A stretch of DNA of 64,000 nucleotides from contig NZ_CP093845.1 of assembly GCF_024732245.1 (NCBI RefSeq), positions 1 to 64,000 on the forward strand. The letters are read 5' to 3'. Origin of the DNA: Dietzia sp. B32 (lineage in GTDB: Bacteria; Actinomycetota; Actinomycetes; Mycobacteriales; Mycobacteriaceae). Under the pieces are notes generated by a model. It searched no databases and was not told the origin of the DNA. It saw only the letters and a program-made list of their open reading frames with translations. Every line of letters starts with the position of its first letter. Position 1 is the stretch's first letter. Both the position numbers and the translations under genes were made by a program. Below are positions 52,808-62,216 of this stretch, piece after piece.

Positions 52808-53971
52808 TCAGACCTGACCGCGGAGCCGGCGGACGGCCTCTCGCCCGGCCTGCGTCCCGGTCTCCTGCGGGACGCTGTCCGGATCGACGGCGGCGAGGAC
52901 CCCGTCGATCTCGAGAGCGGCGTCGAGGGGGACCGACCGCTTGAGCAGGGCGAGCGCCACCGGGCCGTCCTCGTGGTGCTGGACCACCGTTCCGACGCGT
53001 CCGACGGTCCGTCCACCGGAGCTGACCTCGGTTCCGGGCACGGGTAGTTCGTCGCTGCCGGAGCCGTCCAGCTGGAGTCGCACGAGTACCCGGGGCGACC
53101 GTCCGAGGTTGTGGACGCGGGACACCGTCTCCTGGCCCCGGTAGCAGCCCTTGTCCAGGTGCACGGCGCCGAGCTGGGCGACCGCGCCGATCCAGGTGGG
53201 CACCTCGTGGGGGATGGTCTTCTCGTCCGTGTCCACCCCGAGGCGACCACGCAGCGGGGTCGTCCCGGCCGCACGCATCGCCTCGAACGCCCACGACCCC
53301 GCCGGGCGTGCACCCGCCGCGACCGCCGCGTCGAACCACGCGGTCAGTCCGGAACGGGGGACCACCAGATCGATCGACCCGGCCAGGGGCCAGGGCATCC
53401 GCCGGGCCACGCCGCCCCCCGGCAGCGCGGCGCTGGCGTAGTCCCCGGCGGGCAGGGCCACCTCGGTGCCGTCCGGGGCCGCGAGGGAGGCGGGCAGGGT
53501 GGCGCCGGTGAGGGTGATGACCGCGAGTTCGGCCGTCTCCGGGGTGGCGTCGGCCCAGAACACCATCTTGGTGAGGAACTGCAGCAGGGCCGCACCGCGG
53601 CCGGGTTCGGTGTCCACGACGAGCGTGCCCGCCACATCGGCCAGGACCGCGTGGTGTTCCACCCGCCCGTTCGCGTCCAGGATCAGTGTCTCCGCGCCGC
53701 CGCCGTCCGGAATCTCGGACACGTGCTGGGAGACGAAGCCCTCGAGCCAGGTCAGCCGCTCCCCGCCACCGATGGTCAGGACATCCCGGTGCGAGCGGTC
53801 GACGACCACGAAGCCGGAGTCGGCAGCGCGCTGCTCGCCGAAGGGGTCGCCGTAGTGGAACGGCACCCCGACGTCGGGGGAGGTGTCGGCCTCGTCTACT
53901 GCTCCGGGGCGGTTCAGGATCGGGCTGCGGTAGCCGCTGTCGGTCCGCTCGGGCACAACTGGGTCGGTCAC
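52808..53971 (-). CDS. YgfZ/GcvT-like folate-binding protein
   Basis: 387 residues. The YgfZ signature KGCYRGQE (about 270-277) in LDKGCYRGQETVSR carries the functional cysteine. These proteins assist iron-sulfur cluster repair using tetrahydrofolate. The GTG at 53971 has TAGACT seven bases upstream (leaderless). It is equivalent to Rv0811c. It is divergent from the PabC-like gene, whose start lies 39 bases away. Confidence 0.92.
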   Translation of the reverse strand: MTDPVVPERTDSGYRSPILNRPGAVDEADTSPDVGVPFHYGDPFGEQRAADSGFVVVDRSHRDVLTIGGGERLTWLEGFVSQHVSEIPDGGGAETLILDANGRVEHHAVLADVAGTLVVDTEPGRGAALLQFLTKMVFWADATPETAELAVITLTGATLPASLAAPDGTEVALPAGDYASAALPGGGVARRMPWPLAGSIDLVVPRSGLTAWFDAAVAAGARPAGSWAFEAMRAAGTTPLRGRLGVDTDEKTIPHEVPTWIGAVAQLGAVHLDKGCYRGQETVSRVHNLGRSPRVLVRLQLDGSGSDELPVPGTEVSSGGRTVGRVGTVVQHHEDGPVALALLKRSVPLDAALEIDGVLAAVDPDSVPQETGTQAGREAVRRLRGQV

Positions 53972-54010
53972 GGACGCGAGTCTACGTATCCCGCCGTAGT
54001 GTTGGGCGGC

Positions 54011-54919
54011 ATGGGCACAGGACTGGGAACGGGAGCCGATCGACCCGATGACGCACGGGTGGTCGTGCTCGTCGCGGGCGGGCCCGAGGGGCCGCGACCC
54101 CGGGTCCACCCGTCCGATCAACCGCTGTTGTTGGCCGACGACCTGGCCGCCGTCCGCGGCGACGGTTGCTTCGAGACGCTCCTGCTGGTGGGCGGCCGCC
54201 CCGCCAAACCGGAGCGACACCTCGCGCGACTCGCGAGGTCGGCGGGCGCGTTGGGGCTGACCGGCCCGTCCCCGGAGCAGTGGCTGGCGGCGATCGACCT
54301 GGCGGCGAGCCGGTGGGGGCCGGACTCCGAGGCGATGCTCCGGCTGGTGTTGTCACGTGGGCCCGAGCGCGGCGGGCAGGAGACCGCCTACATCACGGTG
54401 GCACCCGTCAGCGGCGTAGCGCTCCGGTCGCGGGCCGAGGGCATCGCGGTGACGGCCCTCGGTCGGGGGTACGCGGCGGACGTCGCCGGGTCCGCCCCGT
54501 GGTTGTTGCTCGGATCCAAGACCCTGTCGTACGCGAGCAATATGGCGGCACTGCGGCACGCCGCGGCTGCGGGGTTCGACGACGTCGTCTACCTGTCCTC
54601 CGACGGCGAGGTGTTGGAGGGGCCCCGGTCCACCGTGGTGATCGCCCGGGGTGGCGAGCTGCTGAGCCCCCCGGCGGAGGTCGGGATCCTCGAGGGCACC
54701 ACCCTGGCTGCCATGACCGAGATCGCCGAGCGTGAGGGGGTGCCGGTGCGCCGCGAGCGACTACTGCTCACCGATCTGCTGGCAGCGGACGCCGTGTGGC
54801 TGCTGTCCTCGGTGACCCTGTGCGCGAGGGTCCGCAGGATCGATGACGTCACACTGCCGACCGCAGCCCCGGGGATCGACGTCGCGGGCATGGTCGACCG
54901 CGCAGTCGGCCGAACCTGA
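54011..54919 (+). CDS. pabC: PLP-dependent aminodeoxychorismate lyase-like protein (PabC)
   Basis: 302 residues, fold-type IV PLP enzyme. Schiff-base Lys170 in LGSKTLSYASNM, and GEVLEGPRSTV is the phosphate-binding loop. It may release p-aminobenzoate in folate synthesis, or be a branched-chain/D-amino acid transaminase; the annotation of the relative Rv0812 is similar. TAGTGT lies eight bases before the ATG. It sits opposite the folate-binding YgfZ gene, which fits a folate theme. Confidence 0.88.
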   Translation: MGTGLGTGADRPDDARVVVLVAGGPEGPRPRVHPSDQPLLLADDLAAVRGDGCFETLLLVGGRPAKPERHLARLARSAGALGLTGPSPEQWLAAIDLAASRWGPDSEAMLRLVLSRGPERGGQETAYITVAPVSGVALRSRAEGIAVTALGRGYAADVAGSAPWLLLGSKTLSYASNMAALRHAAAAGFDDVVYLSSDGEVLEGPRSTVVIARGGELLSPPAEVGILEGTTLAAMTEIAEREGVPVRRERLLLTDLLAADAVWLLSSVTLCARVRRIDDVTLPTAAPGIDVAGMVDRAVGRT

Positions 54920-54925
54920 CGGATC

Positions 54926-54961
54926 CGACCCCCCGGAACGAGCTCGACCCCCCGGAACGAG
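54926..54961. repeat. Two 17-base repeats, each with a run of six C
   Basis: CGACCCCCCGGAACGAG occurs exactly twice, at 54926-54942 and 54945-54961. The second can fold with CTCG (54943-54946) and CGAG (54958-54961) closing a loop that carries C6. The layout recalls the 6C RNA of actinobacteria, but stems are short. Confidence 0.5.
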
Positions 54962-54975
54962 AAAATCCGCCACAC

Positions 54976-55023
54976 CGACCAGGGAACCACCGCCCTGTCG
55001 GTAAGGCGGTGGTTCCCGGGTCG
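54976..55023 (+). terminator. Terminator after pabC
   Basis: Arms 54982-54994 and 55005-55017 pair over 13 bases; CGACC (54976-54980) and GGTCG (55019-55023) extend the stem after one mismatch. It separates pabC from the convergent nitrobindin-like gene. Confidence 0.8.
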
Positions 55024-55050
55024 GCGCAGCGGACCGGGCAGGGGGCCGCG

Positions 55051-55740
55051 TCAGCCGGCGACCCGGCGCAGGCGCGCGGACATGTGGGGCACGAGTCCCT
55101 TCTCCGGGTGGACGCGCTCCTCGACCCAGCCGAGGTCGCCGTCCTCGACGATCCCGTAGATGCGCTTGGCGCCGCCCCGTCTGGGTCCGGTGGGGGAGGA
55201 CAGGACCACGTCGGTGGCCATCTCCCAGGCGGACTGGGTGATCGGCGCTCCGTAGTACATCTCGATGACGCCGGAGGCGTGCGCGACGAGGAACTCGAGT
55301 TGATCGTCCTCGGAGATCCGCCAGAACCCCGCCTCTCGGTAGGCCGCGTCGTCCACGGTGCCGCCGGAGTCGAAGGTCCAGGCGCGCGATGTCCAGCTCA
55401 GGTAGTTCTCGCCGTCGTGGGCCACGACGACCTGTTGGCCGAACCGGTGCTGGCCGCGGTCCTCGGTGTCCGCCTCGCCCTCGCCCTCCCACACGCCCAC
55501 GAGGGGAAGCAGGGCGAGCAGGCCGGGATGCAGGTCGGGGCCGAAGCGCAGGTTGGCCGTGTCCTCGGGAACCGGGAGTTCGGAGAACGCGGGGATATTG
55601 CGTCGGGCGGTCTCCGCCGACCGCTCCGCCGCGGCGTCGACGGCCGCGTTCCCGGATCCGCGCACTACCGCCTCGCCGCGGTCCCCCTCGGGGGTGGGCG
55701 GCGTGGGGTCACCGGCGTTCGGCTGGCCGCTTTCCGTCAC
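55051..55740 (-). CDS. Nitrobindin-like heme-binding beta-barrel protein
   Basis: 229 residues. The FABP/nitrobindin (DUF1794) core begins at about 80 with [14 protein letters not shown], the GxWxGxG motif of the family; the C-terminal His in LVPHMSARL (about 217-220) is a candidate heme ligand. Such proteins bind heme and isomerise peroxynitrite (compare Rv0813c). GTG at 55740 overlaps the stop of a 32-residue membrane gene as GTGA. The first 50 residues are low-complexity. Confidence 0.9.
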   Translation of the reverse strand: MTESGQPNAGDPTPPTPEGDRGEAVVRGSGNAAVDAAAERSAETARRNIPAFSELPVPEDTANLRFGPDLHPGLLALLPLVGVWEGEGEADTEDRGQHRFGQQVVVAHDGENYLSWTSRAWTFDSGGTVDDAAYREAGFWRISEDDQLEFLVAHASGVIEMYYGAPITQSAWEMATDVVLSSPTGPRRGGAKRIYGIVEDGDLGWVEERVHPEKGLVPHMSARLRRVAG

Positions 55741-55835
55741 GACTCGTCGGTGACCGTGCGGTACACGATGTAGCAGGTGGCCCACAGGATGGCCAGCGTG
55801 CAGAGGACGAGGAGAATCTCGAAGAAGAGCACCAT
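55737..55835 (-). CDS. 32-residue single-span membrane peptide
   Basis: 32 residues, [20 protein letters not shown] then [12 protein letters not shown]: one membrane helix (about 3-25) and a short charged tail. TAGGAT lies six bases before the ATG, a leaderless promoter. The stop overlaps the nitrobindin-like start (GTGA), so the two are translationally coupled. This gene is easily missed because of its length. No homologue is recognised. Confidence 0.72.
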   Translation of the reverse strand: MVLFFEILLVLCTLAILWATCYIVYRTVTDES

Positions 55836-55859
55836 GGCTCAATCCTAACCCCGAGCCAC

Positions 55860-56360
55860 TCAGCCCAGTGAGATGCGGGCCTCGATCGAGTGGATGAGGC
55901 AGTCCTCGGGAGGTACGACGAAGTCCTCGCTGACCCTCGCGCGGGCACCCAGCACGGTGGCGAGCGTGAAGTCCGCGTGGACGACACCCTCACGTTCCGG
56001 GGGGTCGACCGTGATGACGATGTCGCGCACCTCGCGGATCACCGAGTACTGGAGGTGCAGGTGCAGATCCCACCGGAGCTGGTCCGCCCCGAACCCGGTC
56101 TTCAGTCCGTTCTCGCGCCGGACACAGTCCTTCGCGAACGGCACGCGGAATGCGGCGGCCGGGACCGTGAGAGCCGTGAGGTACATCCGGACGGCGGCCT
56201 CACGCTCCTCCGGGGAGTAGGGGCCGGGATGATCGGGCACGGCCGGGGTCGCCCCACGGCGTTGATCGATTCCCACGATGACGGCGGAGGCGACCGAGGC
56301 GCCGACGGCGACCACGGAGGCCCGCCCGGCCATGCCGAGCGCACGCGACAGCAGAGACAT
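55860..56360 (-). CDS. Hypothetical protein with one N-terminal membrane segment
   Basis: 166 residues. A hydrophobic segment at about 9-30 (signal anchor) is followed by a soluble domain with two Cys (about 79 and 153) and [22 protein letters not shown], which looks like a beta-rich fold. TAATCT lies seven bases before the ATG. It is transcribed toward the 32-residue gene. No family is recognised; a secreted or membrane-anchored protein is likely. Confidence 0.7.
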   Translation of the reverse strand: MSLLSRALGMAGRASVVAVGASVASAVIVGIDQRRGATPAVPDHPGPYSPEEREAAVRMYLTALTVPAAAFRVPFAKDCVRRENGLKTGFGADQLRWDLHLHLQYSVIREVRDIVITVDPPEREGVVHADFTLATVLGARARVSEDFVVPPEDCLIHSIEARISLG

Positions 56361-56408
56361 GGGTTCGAGATTAGTCAGTTCCGACGGCCGACGGGGTGAA
56401 CACGCGGC

Positions 56409-57239
56409 TCACCTCTCGACCGGGACCCCGATGAGCGAGCCGTACTCCACCCAGCTGCCGTCGTAGTTGACGACATTCGGTTGATCGAGGAGTTCGTGGA
56501 GGACGAACCAGGTGTGGCTGGACCTCTCGCCGATCCGGCAGTAGGCGACGACACGGCGGTCGGGGGAGCCGAGGAGGTCGGCGTAGATCTCCCGCAACTC
56601 GGCGTCCGAGCGGAACGTTCCGTCGCGGGTGACCGCCCGGTTCCACGGGATGCTCACGGCGCCCGGGATGTGCCCGCGCTGGCGTCCACCCTCCTGGGGC
56701 AGGCCGGCCGGGGCGGCGAGACGGCCGGTGAACTCGTCGACCGATCGGACGTCCACGAGCGCGTCTCTGCCGAGGCCCGCGAGGACGTCGTCGCGGAACG
56801 CCCGGATCGACAGGTCCTGGGGCTCGGCGTCGTACTCGGTCACCGGGCGCTGCGGCAGCTCCGTCTCCAGGGGCAGGCCGTCCCGTTCCCAGCGCATACG
56901 GCCACCGTCCAGCAGTCGCACGTCGGGGTGCCCGTACAGCCGGAGGTACCAGTACGCGTACGCGGCGAACCAGTTGTGGTTGCCGCCGTAGACGACCACG
57001 GTGTGCTCGCGGGTGATGCCCCGTCCCGACATGAGCTCACCGAACCGCTCGCGGTCGACGAGGTCGCGGGTGTACTCCTGCTGCAGCTCGGTGCGCCAGT
57101 TCAGCGCGACGGCCCCGGGGATGTGCCCGTCGGTGTGGTAAGCCGTCACGTCCTCGTCGACCTCGAGGAAGACCACCGAGTCGTCGGCCAGGCGCGAGGC
57201 GGCCCAGCGGGTGCTGACCAGTACGTCGTCGCGACTCAT
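56409..57239 (-). CDS. Thiosulfate sulfurtransferase (two-domain rhodanese)
   Basis: 276 residues with two rhodanese domains. Only the C-terminal one has the active-site Cys (C234 in AYCRIGERSSHTWF); the N-terminal copy has Gly at the same place (VVYGGNHNWF). It transfers sulfane sulfur from thiosulfate. It corresponds to CysA2/Rv0815c. TAGACT lies seven bases before the ATG at 57239 (leaderless), which supports this start. Confidence 0.94.
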   Translation of the reverse strand: MSRDDVLVSTRWAASRLADDSVVFLEVDEDVTAYHTDGHIPGAVALNWRTELQQEYTRDLVDRERFGELMSGRGITREHTVVVYGGNHNWFAAYAYWYLRLYGHPDVRLLDGGRMRWERDGLPLETELPQRPVTEYDAEPQDLSIRAFRDDVLAGLGRDALVDVRSVDEFTGRLAAPAGLPQEGGRQRGHIPGAVSIPWNRAVTRDGTFRSDAELREIYADLLGSPDRRVVAYCRIGERSSHTWFVLHELLDQPNVVNYDGSWVEYGSLIGVPVER

Positions 57240-57249
57240 GAACCCGAGT

Positions 57250-57990
57250 CTAGAGGTCGGGCCGGGCGAGGCCGCCCAGCGGCGCGGTGCCGGGTCCGCC
57301 CCGGCCGGTGGCGGTGATGGTGCCACCCCTGACGTCGAGGGACTCGACGGCCACGCCCAGCGGGAGGACGTCCGGTTCCAACGTCAGTGCGGTGCGGCGC
57401 ATGGCCAGTGCGCCATCGCCGTCGGGGAAACCAGCCGGTCCGGTCGCGGGTGCGACGGGGACGAGGTGGGCCCCGAGGTCGTCGACGACGAGGTCGACGA
57501 ACGCCGAGACACGGACGTCGGTCCCCTCGAGTGTCCCGGTGACGCGGGCCCGGTTCTCGGTGCCCCCGGCGAGACTCGGATCATCGGCCGCACCGACCAG
57601 CACGTCCCGCATACCCAGGGCCGGGCCCAGCGAGTCGCCGGTCATCTGTACCGAGACCGTCACCGCTCCGGACGTCAGGGGTCCGCTCCGGTCCGGTGGC
57701 ACCGAGACGTCGGTGGCCATGGCCTCGACCGCGACGGGACCGAGTCCGGGACGGTCGACCCCCTCGACCCGGATCGCCACCGAGGTGAGGGTGTCCGGCC
57801 CCGACCACCGGGATCCGGGGACCCCGCCGATCTTCACCGAGGGCGGCCCGCTGAGGGGGATCCCCCGGGCGATCCGGTCGGACAGAGCGGCTTCGATCCG
57901 CGAGGCCGACACGGCCTCCGCGGTGAAGGCGCCGCCGGCCACGAGGGCCAGGGCAGCGGCCGCGATGACGACGGGGCGGGGGGCTCTCAT
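57250..57990 (-). CDS. lmeA: LmeA-like secreted lipid-binding protein (DUF2993)
   Basis: 246 residues. An N-terminal signal-like segment (about 7-26) leads to a DUF2993 domain with repeated beta-hairpins. The M. tuberculosis relative Rv0817c (LmeA) promotes mannan elongation of lipomannan. It is placed between the sulfurtransferase and glnR as there. A start three codons earlier is possible (MKP...); TACACC lies eight bases before the chosen ATG. Confidence 0.8.
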   Translation of the reverse strand: MRAPRPVVIAAAALALVAGGAFTAEAVSASRIEAALSDRIARGIPLSGPPSVKIGGVPGSRWSGPDTLTSVAIRVEGVDRPGLGPVAVEAMATDVSVPPDRSGPLTSGAVTVSVQMTGDSLGPALGMRDVLVGAADDPSLAGGTENRARVTGTLEGTDVRVSAFVDLVVDDLGAHLVPVAPATGPAGFPDGDGALAMRRTALTLEPDVLPLGVAVESLDVRGGTITATGRGGPGTAPLGGLARPDL

Positions 57991-58072
57991 GGGTTTCAGG
58001 TGTACTCCAATCCCCGTTTCGGGGGTGCGGGTCGCTAGTATCGTCTCGGCCCCCGGACGGAGAGGAAGCGAC

Positions 58073-58762
58073 ATGGACGTAGTGCTCCTCGCTGCTGAAG
58101 CAGACCCTGAGGCGGTCATCCCCGCACTGCCTCTCCTACCGCACTCGGTGCGGGTGCTCCCCCCGCTGGCGTCCTCGCTCGGGGATCTCTCCGGGGCGGC
58201 GCTCGCCCTGGTCGACGCGCGGAGTGATCTCGCGGCGTCGCGTGCACTGTGCAGACTGTTGTCCGGCGGGGGAGACCTCGCAGTCATCGCCGTGGTCTCC
58301 GAGGGTGGTCTGATCGCCGTCAGTGGGGACTGGGGTCTCGACGACATCCTCCTCCCGACCACCGGTCCGGCGGAGGTGGACGCCAGGTTCCGGCTCGCCG
58401 CCGCGCGGCATTCGTCCCAGGGTGAGGCCGAGGGCGGCCTCCTCACGGTCGGTGAGCTGGTGATCGACGAGGAGACCTACGTCGCCCGGGTCAAGGGGCG
58501 TCCCCTGGACCTGACCTACAAGGAGTTCGAACTCCTCAAACACCTCTGCCAGCATCCCGGCCGGGTGTTCTCCCGTGCACAGTTGCTCCAGGAGGTCTGG
58601 GGCTACGACTTCTTCGGTGGCACCAGGACCGTCGACGTCCATGTCCGGCGACTTCGCGCGAAACTCGGTCCCGATCACGAGTCCCTCATCGGCACCGTCC
58701 GTAACGTCGGGTACAAAGCGGTCCGACCCTCGGACCGCCGGGAGGACGGGGGGGACGCATGA
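58073..58762 (+). CDS. glnR: OmpR-family regulator, GlnR-like
   Basis: 229 residues. A receiver domain (1-110), with Asp48 but without the usual full acidic pocket, is followed by a winged-helix domain (about 125-225) with [35 protein letters not shown]. GlnR regulates nitrogen metabolism in actinobacteria and is an atypical response regulator without a cognate kinase nearby. It is the Rv0818 counterpart. GGAAGCGAC precedes the ATG. It overlaps mshD by four bases. Confidence 0.9.
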   Translation: MDVVLLAAEADPEAVIPALPLLPHSVRVLPPLASSLGDLSGAALALVDARSDLAASRALCRLLSGGGDLAVIAVVSEGGLIAVSGDWGLDDILLPTTGPAEVDARFRLAAARHSSQGEAEGGLLTVGELVIDEETYVARVKGRPLDLTYKEFELLKHLCQHPGRVFSRAQLLQEVWGYDFFGGTRTVDVHVRRLRAKLGPDHESLIGTVRNVGYKAVRPSDRREDGGDA

Positions 58763-59730
58763 CGGTCACCGAACGCGTGATGGACTCCGGTGCGGTCGAC
58801 ATGATCGAGGCGATGGCACGGCAGGCCGGGGCTGTCGACGGGGTCGCACCGCTCGGCGAGCAGCCGATGCGGGCCCTACGGGGGACCACGGGCGAGGTGC
58901 GTCACTTCCTGGCGAGCGAACCCGAGGCGGACGATGATGCCGCTGTTCACGGAGCCGCGGCTCCCTCGATCGTCGGCTACGCCCAGCTCACCGGCACGGG
59001 GGACGAGGCGACCGCGGAACTCGTCGTGGACCCCTCGCGCCGTCGCAGGGGCCACGGGACCGCCCTCGTCCGCGCGGTTCTCGAGGCCGAGCCCGGCGCC
59101 GCGGTGTGGGCGCACGGGGACCTGCCCTCCGCCCGCGCGGTGGCCGAGGGTCTCGGGCTGGCGCGGACCCGCGAACTGCTCAAGATGCGGAGGCGGGCGT
59201 CGAACGGGCCGGCACTCGCGGACCCGCGCCCGTCCGAGGGCATCGAGACCGGCACCCTCGCCGATGCCGAGTCGGAGGGTGGGGTCCGGTGGCCGGGGAT
59301 GGACGCCCGGGAAGAGTTCCTCCGCGTGAACAACGCCGCGTTCTCGTGGCACCCGGAACAGGGGGGCTGGACGCGCGAACAGCTCGACGACCGCCTCGCC
59401 GTGGACTGGGTCGACCCCGGGGCGGTCTTCCTCGCGGTGGACACCTCGGGCGACCGCCCGCGGCTGGCGGGGTTCCACTGGACCAAGACCGTCGCGGAAC
59501 CCGGGGAGCCGGTCGAGGGGGAGGTCTACGTGGTCGCGGTCGACCCGGCCGACCAGGGCCGCGGATTGGGCGGCCTGCTCACGGCCATCGGGGTCGACCA
59601 CCTCGAGAGCCGGGCACGGGCGGGGTCGGTCGTCCTCTACGTGGAGGGTGACAACCGACCGGCGATCCGCACCTACGAGAGGCTCGGATTCGCTGTCGAA
59701 CACCGAGATGTGACCTACTCCTCGCGCTGA
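58759..59730 (+). CDS. mshD: Mycothiol synthase, MshD
   Basis: 323 residues with two tandem GNAT acetyltransferase domains; the second has [23 protein letters not shown] with the acetyl-CoA loop. It acetylates Cys-GlcN-Ins to make mycothiol, the main thiol of these bacteria. The ATGA overlap with glnR indicates an operon. Equivalent to Rv0819. Confidence 0.95.
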   Translation: MTVTERVMDSGAVDMIEAMARQAGAVDGVAPLGEQPMRALRGTTGEVRHFLASEPEADDDAAVHGAAAPSIVGYAQLTGTGDEATAELVVDPSRRRRGHGTALVRAVLEAEPGAAVWAHGDLPSARAVAEGLGLARTRELLKMRRRASNGPALADPRPSEGIETGTLADAESEGGVRWPGMDAREEFLRVNNAAFSWHPEQGGWTREQLDDRLAVDWVDPGAVFLAVDTSGDRPRLAGFHWTKTVAEPGEPVEGEVYVVAVDPADQGRGLGGLLTAIGVDHLESRARAGSVVLYVEGDNRPAIRTYERLGFAVEHRDVTYSSR

Positions 59731-59825
59731 GACGCGGGCGGTCCCGACCTGCGATCCCAGGATAACCCCAGGTGGGGGGCGCGCAGGGGGTGTCGGGCAG
59801 CCGAGGTTAACGCTCCGAGCAGGGA

Positions 59826-59880
59826 GTTCACCTCGGGTTCACCTGCCTTCGCGGGGTTGTTCACGTCGGAGACCTAGGTT
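59826..59880 (+). promoter_or_regulatory. PHO-box-like direct repeats and -10 for pstS
   Basis: Four consecutive 11-base units start at 59826, 59837, 59848 and 59859: GTTCACCTCGG, GTTCACCTGCC, a degenerate TTCGCGGGGTT, and GTTCACGTCGG. GTTCACC in 11-base phase is the PhoP box pattern of actinobacteria. TAGGTT (59875-59880) lies 5 bases after the last unit as the -10. Activation on phosphate starvation is expected. Confidence 0.75.
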
Positions 59881-59980
59881 TTCTCGTCGTCGGGTCGATG
59901 TGTGTCGATCCGGCCTCGCGACGTGAGTCACCAACTATGTGACACGGTGGAGTCCTCCACCGATGAACCAAGGAGAATCT

Positions 59981-61090
59981 GTGGACCTCAAGCGCACCGG
60001 TGCCCTGCTCGGCCTGGCCACCCTGACGACGTTCGGTCTGGCCGCCTGCTCGGATGACAACGCCGGCGGGGGCGACACGGCAGCCCAGGCCGTCTCCGGC
60101 GCGGAGTGTGGTGGCAAGGCCAGCCTGAACTCCTCGGGGTCGTCCGCGCAGAACAACGCCATGACGATCTTCGCCAACTCGTACAGCATGAGCTGCGAGG
60201 GGCAGACGCTGGACTACAACTCGAACGGTTCCGGTTCGGGAGTCAAGGAGTTCATCGGCGGCCAGACCGACTTCGGCGGCTCCGACTCCCCGCTCAAGGA
60301 CGACGAGTACACCCAGGCCGAGGAGCGGTGCGAGGGTCCGGCATGGAACCTGCCCGCCGTCTTCGGACCCATCGCTGTCGCCTACAACCTCGACGGTGTC
60401 GAGGTTGCGCTCTCGGCCGACACCATCGCCAAGATCTTCTCCGGTGAGATCACCAACTGGAACGACCCGGCCATCGCAGCGGAGAACGAGGGCACCGAGC
60501 TGCCCGATCAGGACATCACCGTGATCTTCCGGTCGGACGAGTCCGGCACCACCGACAACTTCCAGAAGTACCTCGAGGCGGCCGCCCCGGAGTCGTGGAC
60601 CGGGGGAGCCGGCAAGACCTTCAACGGGGGCACGGGCGAGGGCTCCCGCGGCAACGAGGGCGTCTCCGCGGCCATCGCGCAGACCCCCGGGACGATCACC
60701 TACACCGAGTGGTCGTACGCCAAGAACCAGGACCTCGGCATGGTGAAGATCATCACCCCGGCCGACGCGGAGGGCGTGGAGCTCAACGCCGAGACCGCCG
60801 GCACCACGATCGACTCGGCCACCCTGAAGAACGAGGGTTCCAACGATCTGGTGATCGACACCTCGTCGTTCTACGTCCCCGAGGTCGCGGGCGCCTACCC
60901 GATCATCATGCCCACCTACGAGCTCGTCTGCTCGACGTACGCCGACCCGGAGACGGCCGAGGCCGTCAAGTCCTTCCTGGGTGTCGCGGTGGCGGAGGAC
61001 GTCCAGGCCCAGCTCGAGGACGAGGGCTACATCCCCGTGCCGGACGCCTTCCGCGAGAAGCTCCTCACGGCCATCTCCGAGATCTCCTGA
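59981..61090 (+). CDS. pstS: Phosphate-binding lipoprotein PstS
   Basis: 369 residues. The signal peptide ends in a lipobox GLAAC with Cys23. Phosphate contacts are seen in NSNGSGSGVKEF, SDESGTTDNF and the GSRGNEGV loop. It captures phosphate for PstCAB. GTG start with AAGGAG upstream; in-frame codons before it lie in the regulatory region. The first gene of pstSCAB, behind PHO-box-like repeats. Confidence 0.96.
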   Translation: MDLKRTGALLGLATLTTFGLAACSDDNAGGGDTAAQAVSGAECGGKASLNSSGSSAQNNAMTIFANSYSMSCEGQTLDYNSNGSGSGVKEFIGGQTDFGGSDSPLKDDEYTQAEERCEGPAWNLPAVFGPIAVAYNLDGVEVALSADTIAKIFSGEITNWNDPAIAAENEGTELPDQDITVIFRSDESGTTDNFQKYLEAAAPESWTGGAGKTFNGGTGEGSRGNEGVSAAIAQTPGTITYTEWSYAKNQDLGMVKIITPADAEGVELNAETAGTTIDSATLKNEGSNDLVIDTSSFYVPEVAGAYPIIMPTYELVCSTYADPETAEAVKSFLGVAVAEDVQAQLEDEGYIPVPDAFREKLLTAISEIS

Positions 61091-61096
61091 TATTCG

Positions 61097-61138
61097 CGGT
61101 CACCGCGTCCGTCCCTGTACGGTCGGGCGCGGTGACCG
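61097..61138 (+). terminator. Hairpin between pstS and pstC
   Basis: Arms 61097-61107 and 61128-61138 pair over 11 bases; the 20-base loop contains a further CCGT/ACGG pair. It may be an attenuator or mRNA-stabilising element that raises pstS over pstC. Confidence 0.6.
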
Positions 61139-61169
61139 ACCCTTTCCCACCTGAGCGACTGAAGGTCTC

Positions 61170-62216
61170 ATGACAGTTCACGAATCCGTCGACCGTGACG
61201 CCGGCGAGAACGCCACGTCCGGTGATCCCAGAGACGGCACCGGAAGGGTGTCGGGCGCGGACGGCGGTGGGGGCGGTCTGCACGACGCCCGGTCGTCCCA
61301 GAGGATCGACTCCCTGTTCCGCGGACTCACCGTCGCGGCGGGCGGGGTCATCGTCGCGCTCATCGCGCTGATCGGGATCGTCCTCGTCATGCAGGCGACA
61401 CCGTCGCTCCTGCAGAACAACGTCAACTTCTTCACGTCCTCGGAGTGGAACACCACCGACCCGCAGAACATGCGCTTCGGCATCCTGGATCTACTCAAGG
61501 TCACGGTGCTGAGCTCGATCTTCGCACTGGTGCTGGCGGTGCCCGTCTCGATCGGCATCGCGACGTTCCTCGTGCAGTACGCGCCGCCGCGGCTCTCCCG
61601 GTCCCTGTCGGCACTCATCGACCTGCTCGCCGCCGTCCCGTCGATCATCTACGGCATGTGGGGGTTGCTCGTCCTCGGACCGTGGATGGTCCCGTTCGCC
61701 GGCTGGCTGAACGAGAACCTCAGTTGGATCTTCCTGTTCGGTGACGGCAACGTCACCATCGCGGGCGGCGGCACCATCTTCACCGCCGGCGTCGTCCTGG
61801 CCATCATGATCCTGCCGATCATCACGTCCATGTCGCGCGAGACCATCCGCCAGACCCCGTCCCTCCACCAGGAGGCGGCCCTCGCGCTGGGCGCCACCAA
61901 GTGGGAGAAGATCCGACTGACCTGCTTCCCGTACGCCAAGTCCGGGATGATCGCTGGTTCGATGCTCGCCCTCGGCCGGGCCCTCGGCGAGACGGTGGCC
62001 GTGCTGATCATCCTCCGCGCGGCGAGCTCGGCGAGCACCCTGTCCCTCTTCGACGGAGGTTTCACGTTCGCGTCGAAGATCGCCTCCGGCAGCGCCGAGT
62101 TCAACCATCCGCTCCCGACCGGCGCGTACATCGCGGCCGGTCTCGTGCTCTTCATCCTCACCTTCATCGTCAACCTCATCGCGCGGTCGGTGTCCGGTGG
62201 AAAGGTCAACGGCTGA
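61170..62216 (+). CDS. pstC: Phosphate ABC permease PstC
   Basis: 348 residues. After a 45-residue hydrophilic N-terminus it has six membrane segments and a permease EAA loop [18 protein letters not shown] (about 230-247). GAAGG precedes the ATG. Its stop overlaps the pstA start (TGATG). Works with PstA as the channel of the phosphate importer. Confidence 0.96.
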   Translation: MTVHESVDRDAGENATSGDPRDGTGRVSGADGGGGGLHDARSSQRIDSLFRGLTVAAGGVIVALIALIGIVLVMQATPSLLQNNVNFFTSSEWNTTDPQNMRFGILDLLKVTVLSSIFALVLAVPVSIGIATFLVQYAPPRLSRSLSALIDLLAAVPSIIYGMWGLLVLGPWMVPFAGWLNENLSWIFLFGDGNVTIAGGGTIFTAGVVLAIMILPIITSMSRETIRQTPSLHQEAALALGATKWEKIRLTCFPYAKSGMIAGSMLALGRALGETVAVLIILRAASSASTLSLFDGGFTFASKIASGSAEFNHPLPTGAYIAAGLVLFILTFIVNLIARSVSGGKVNG

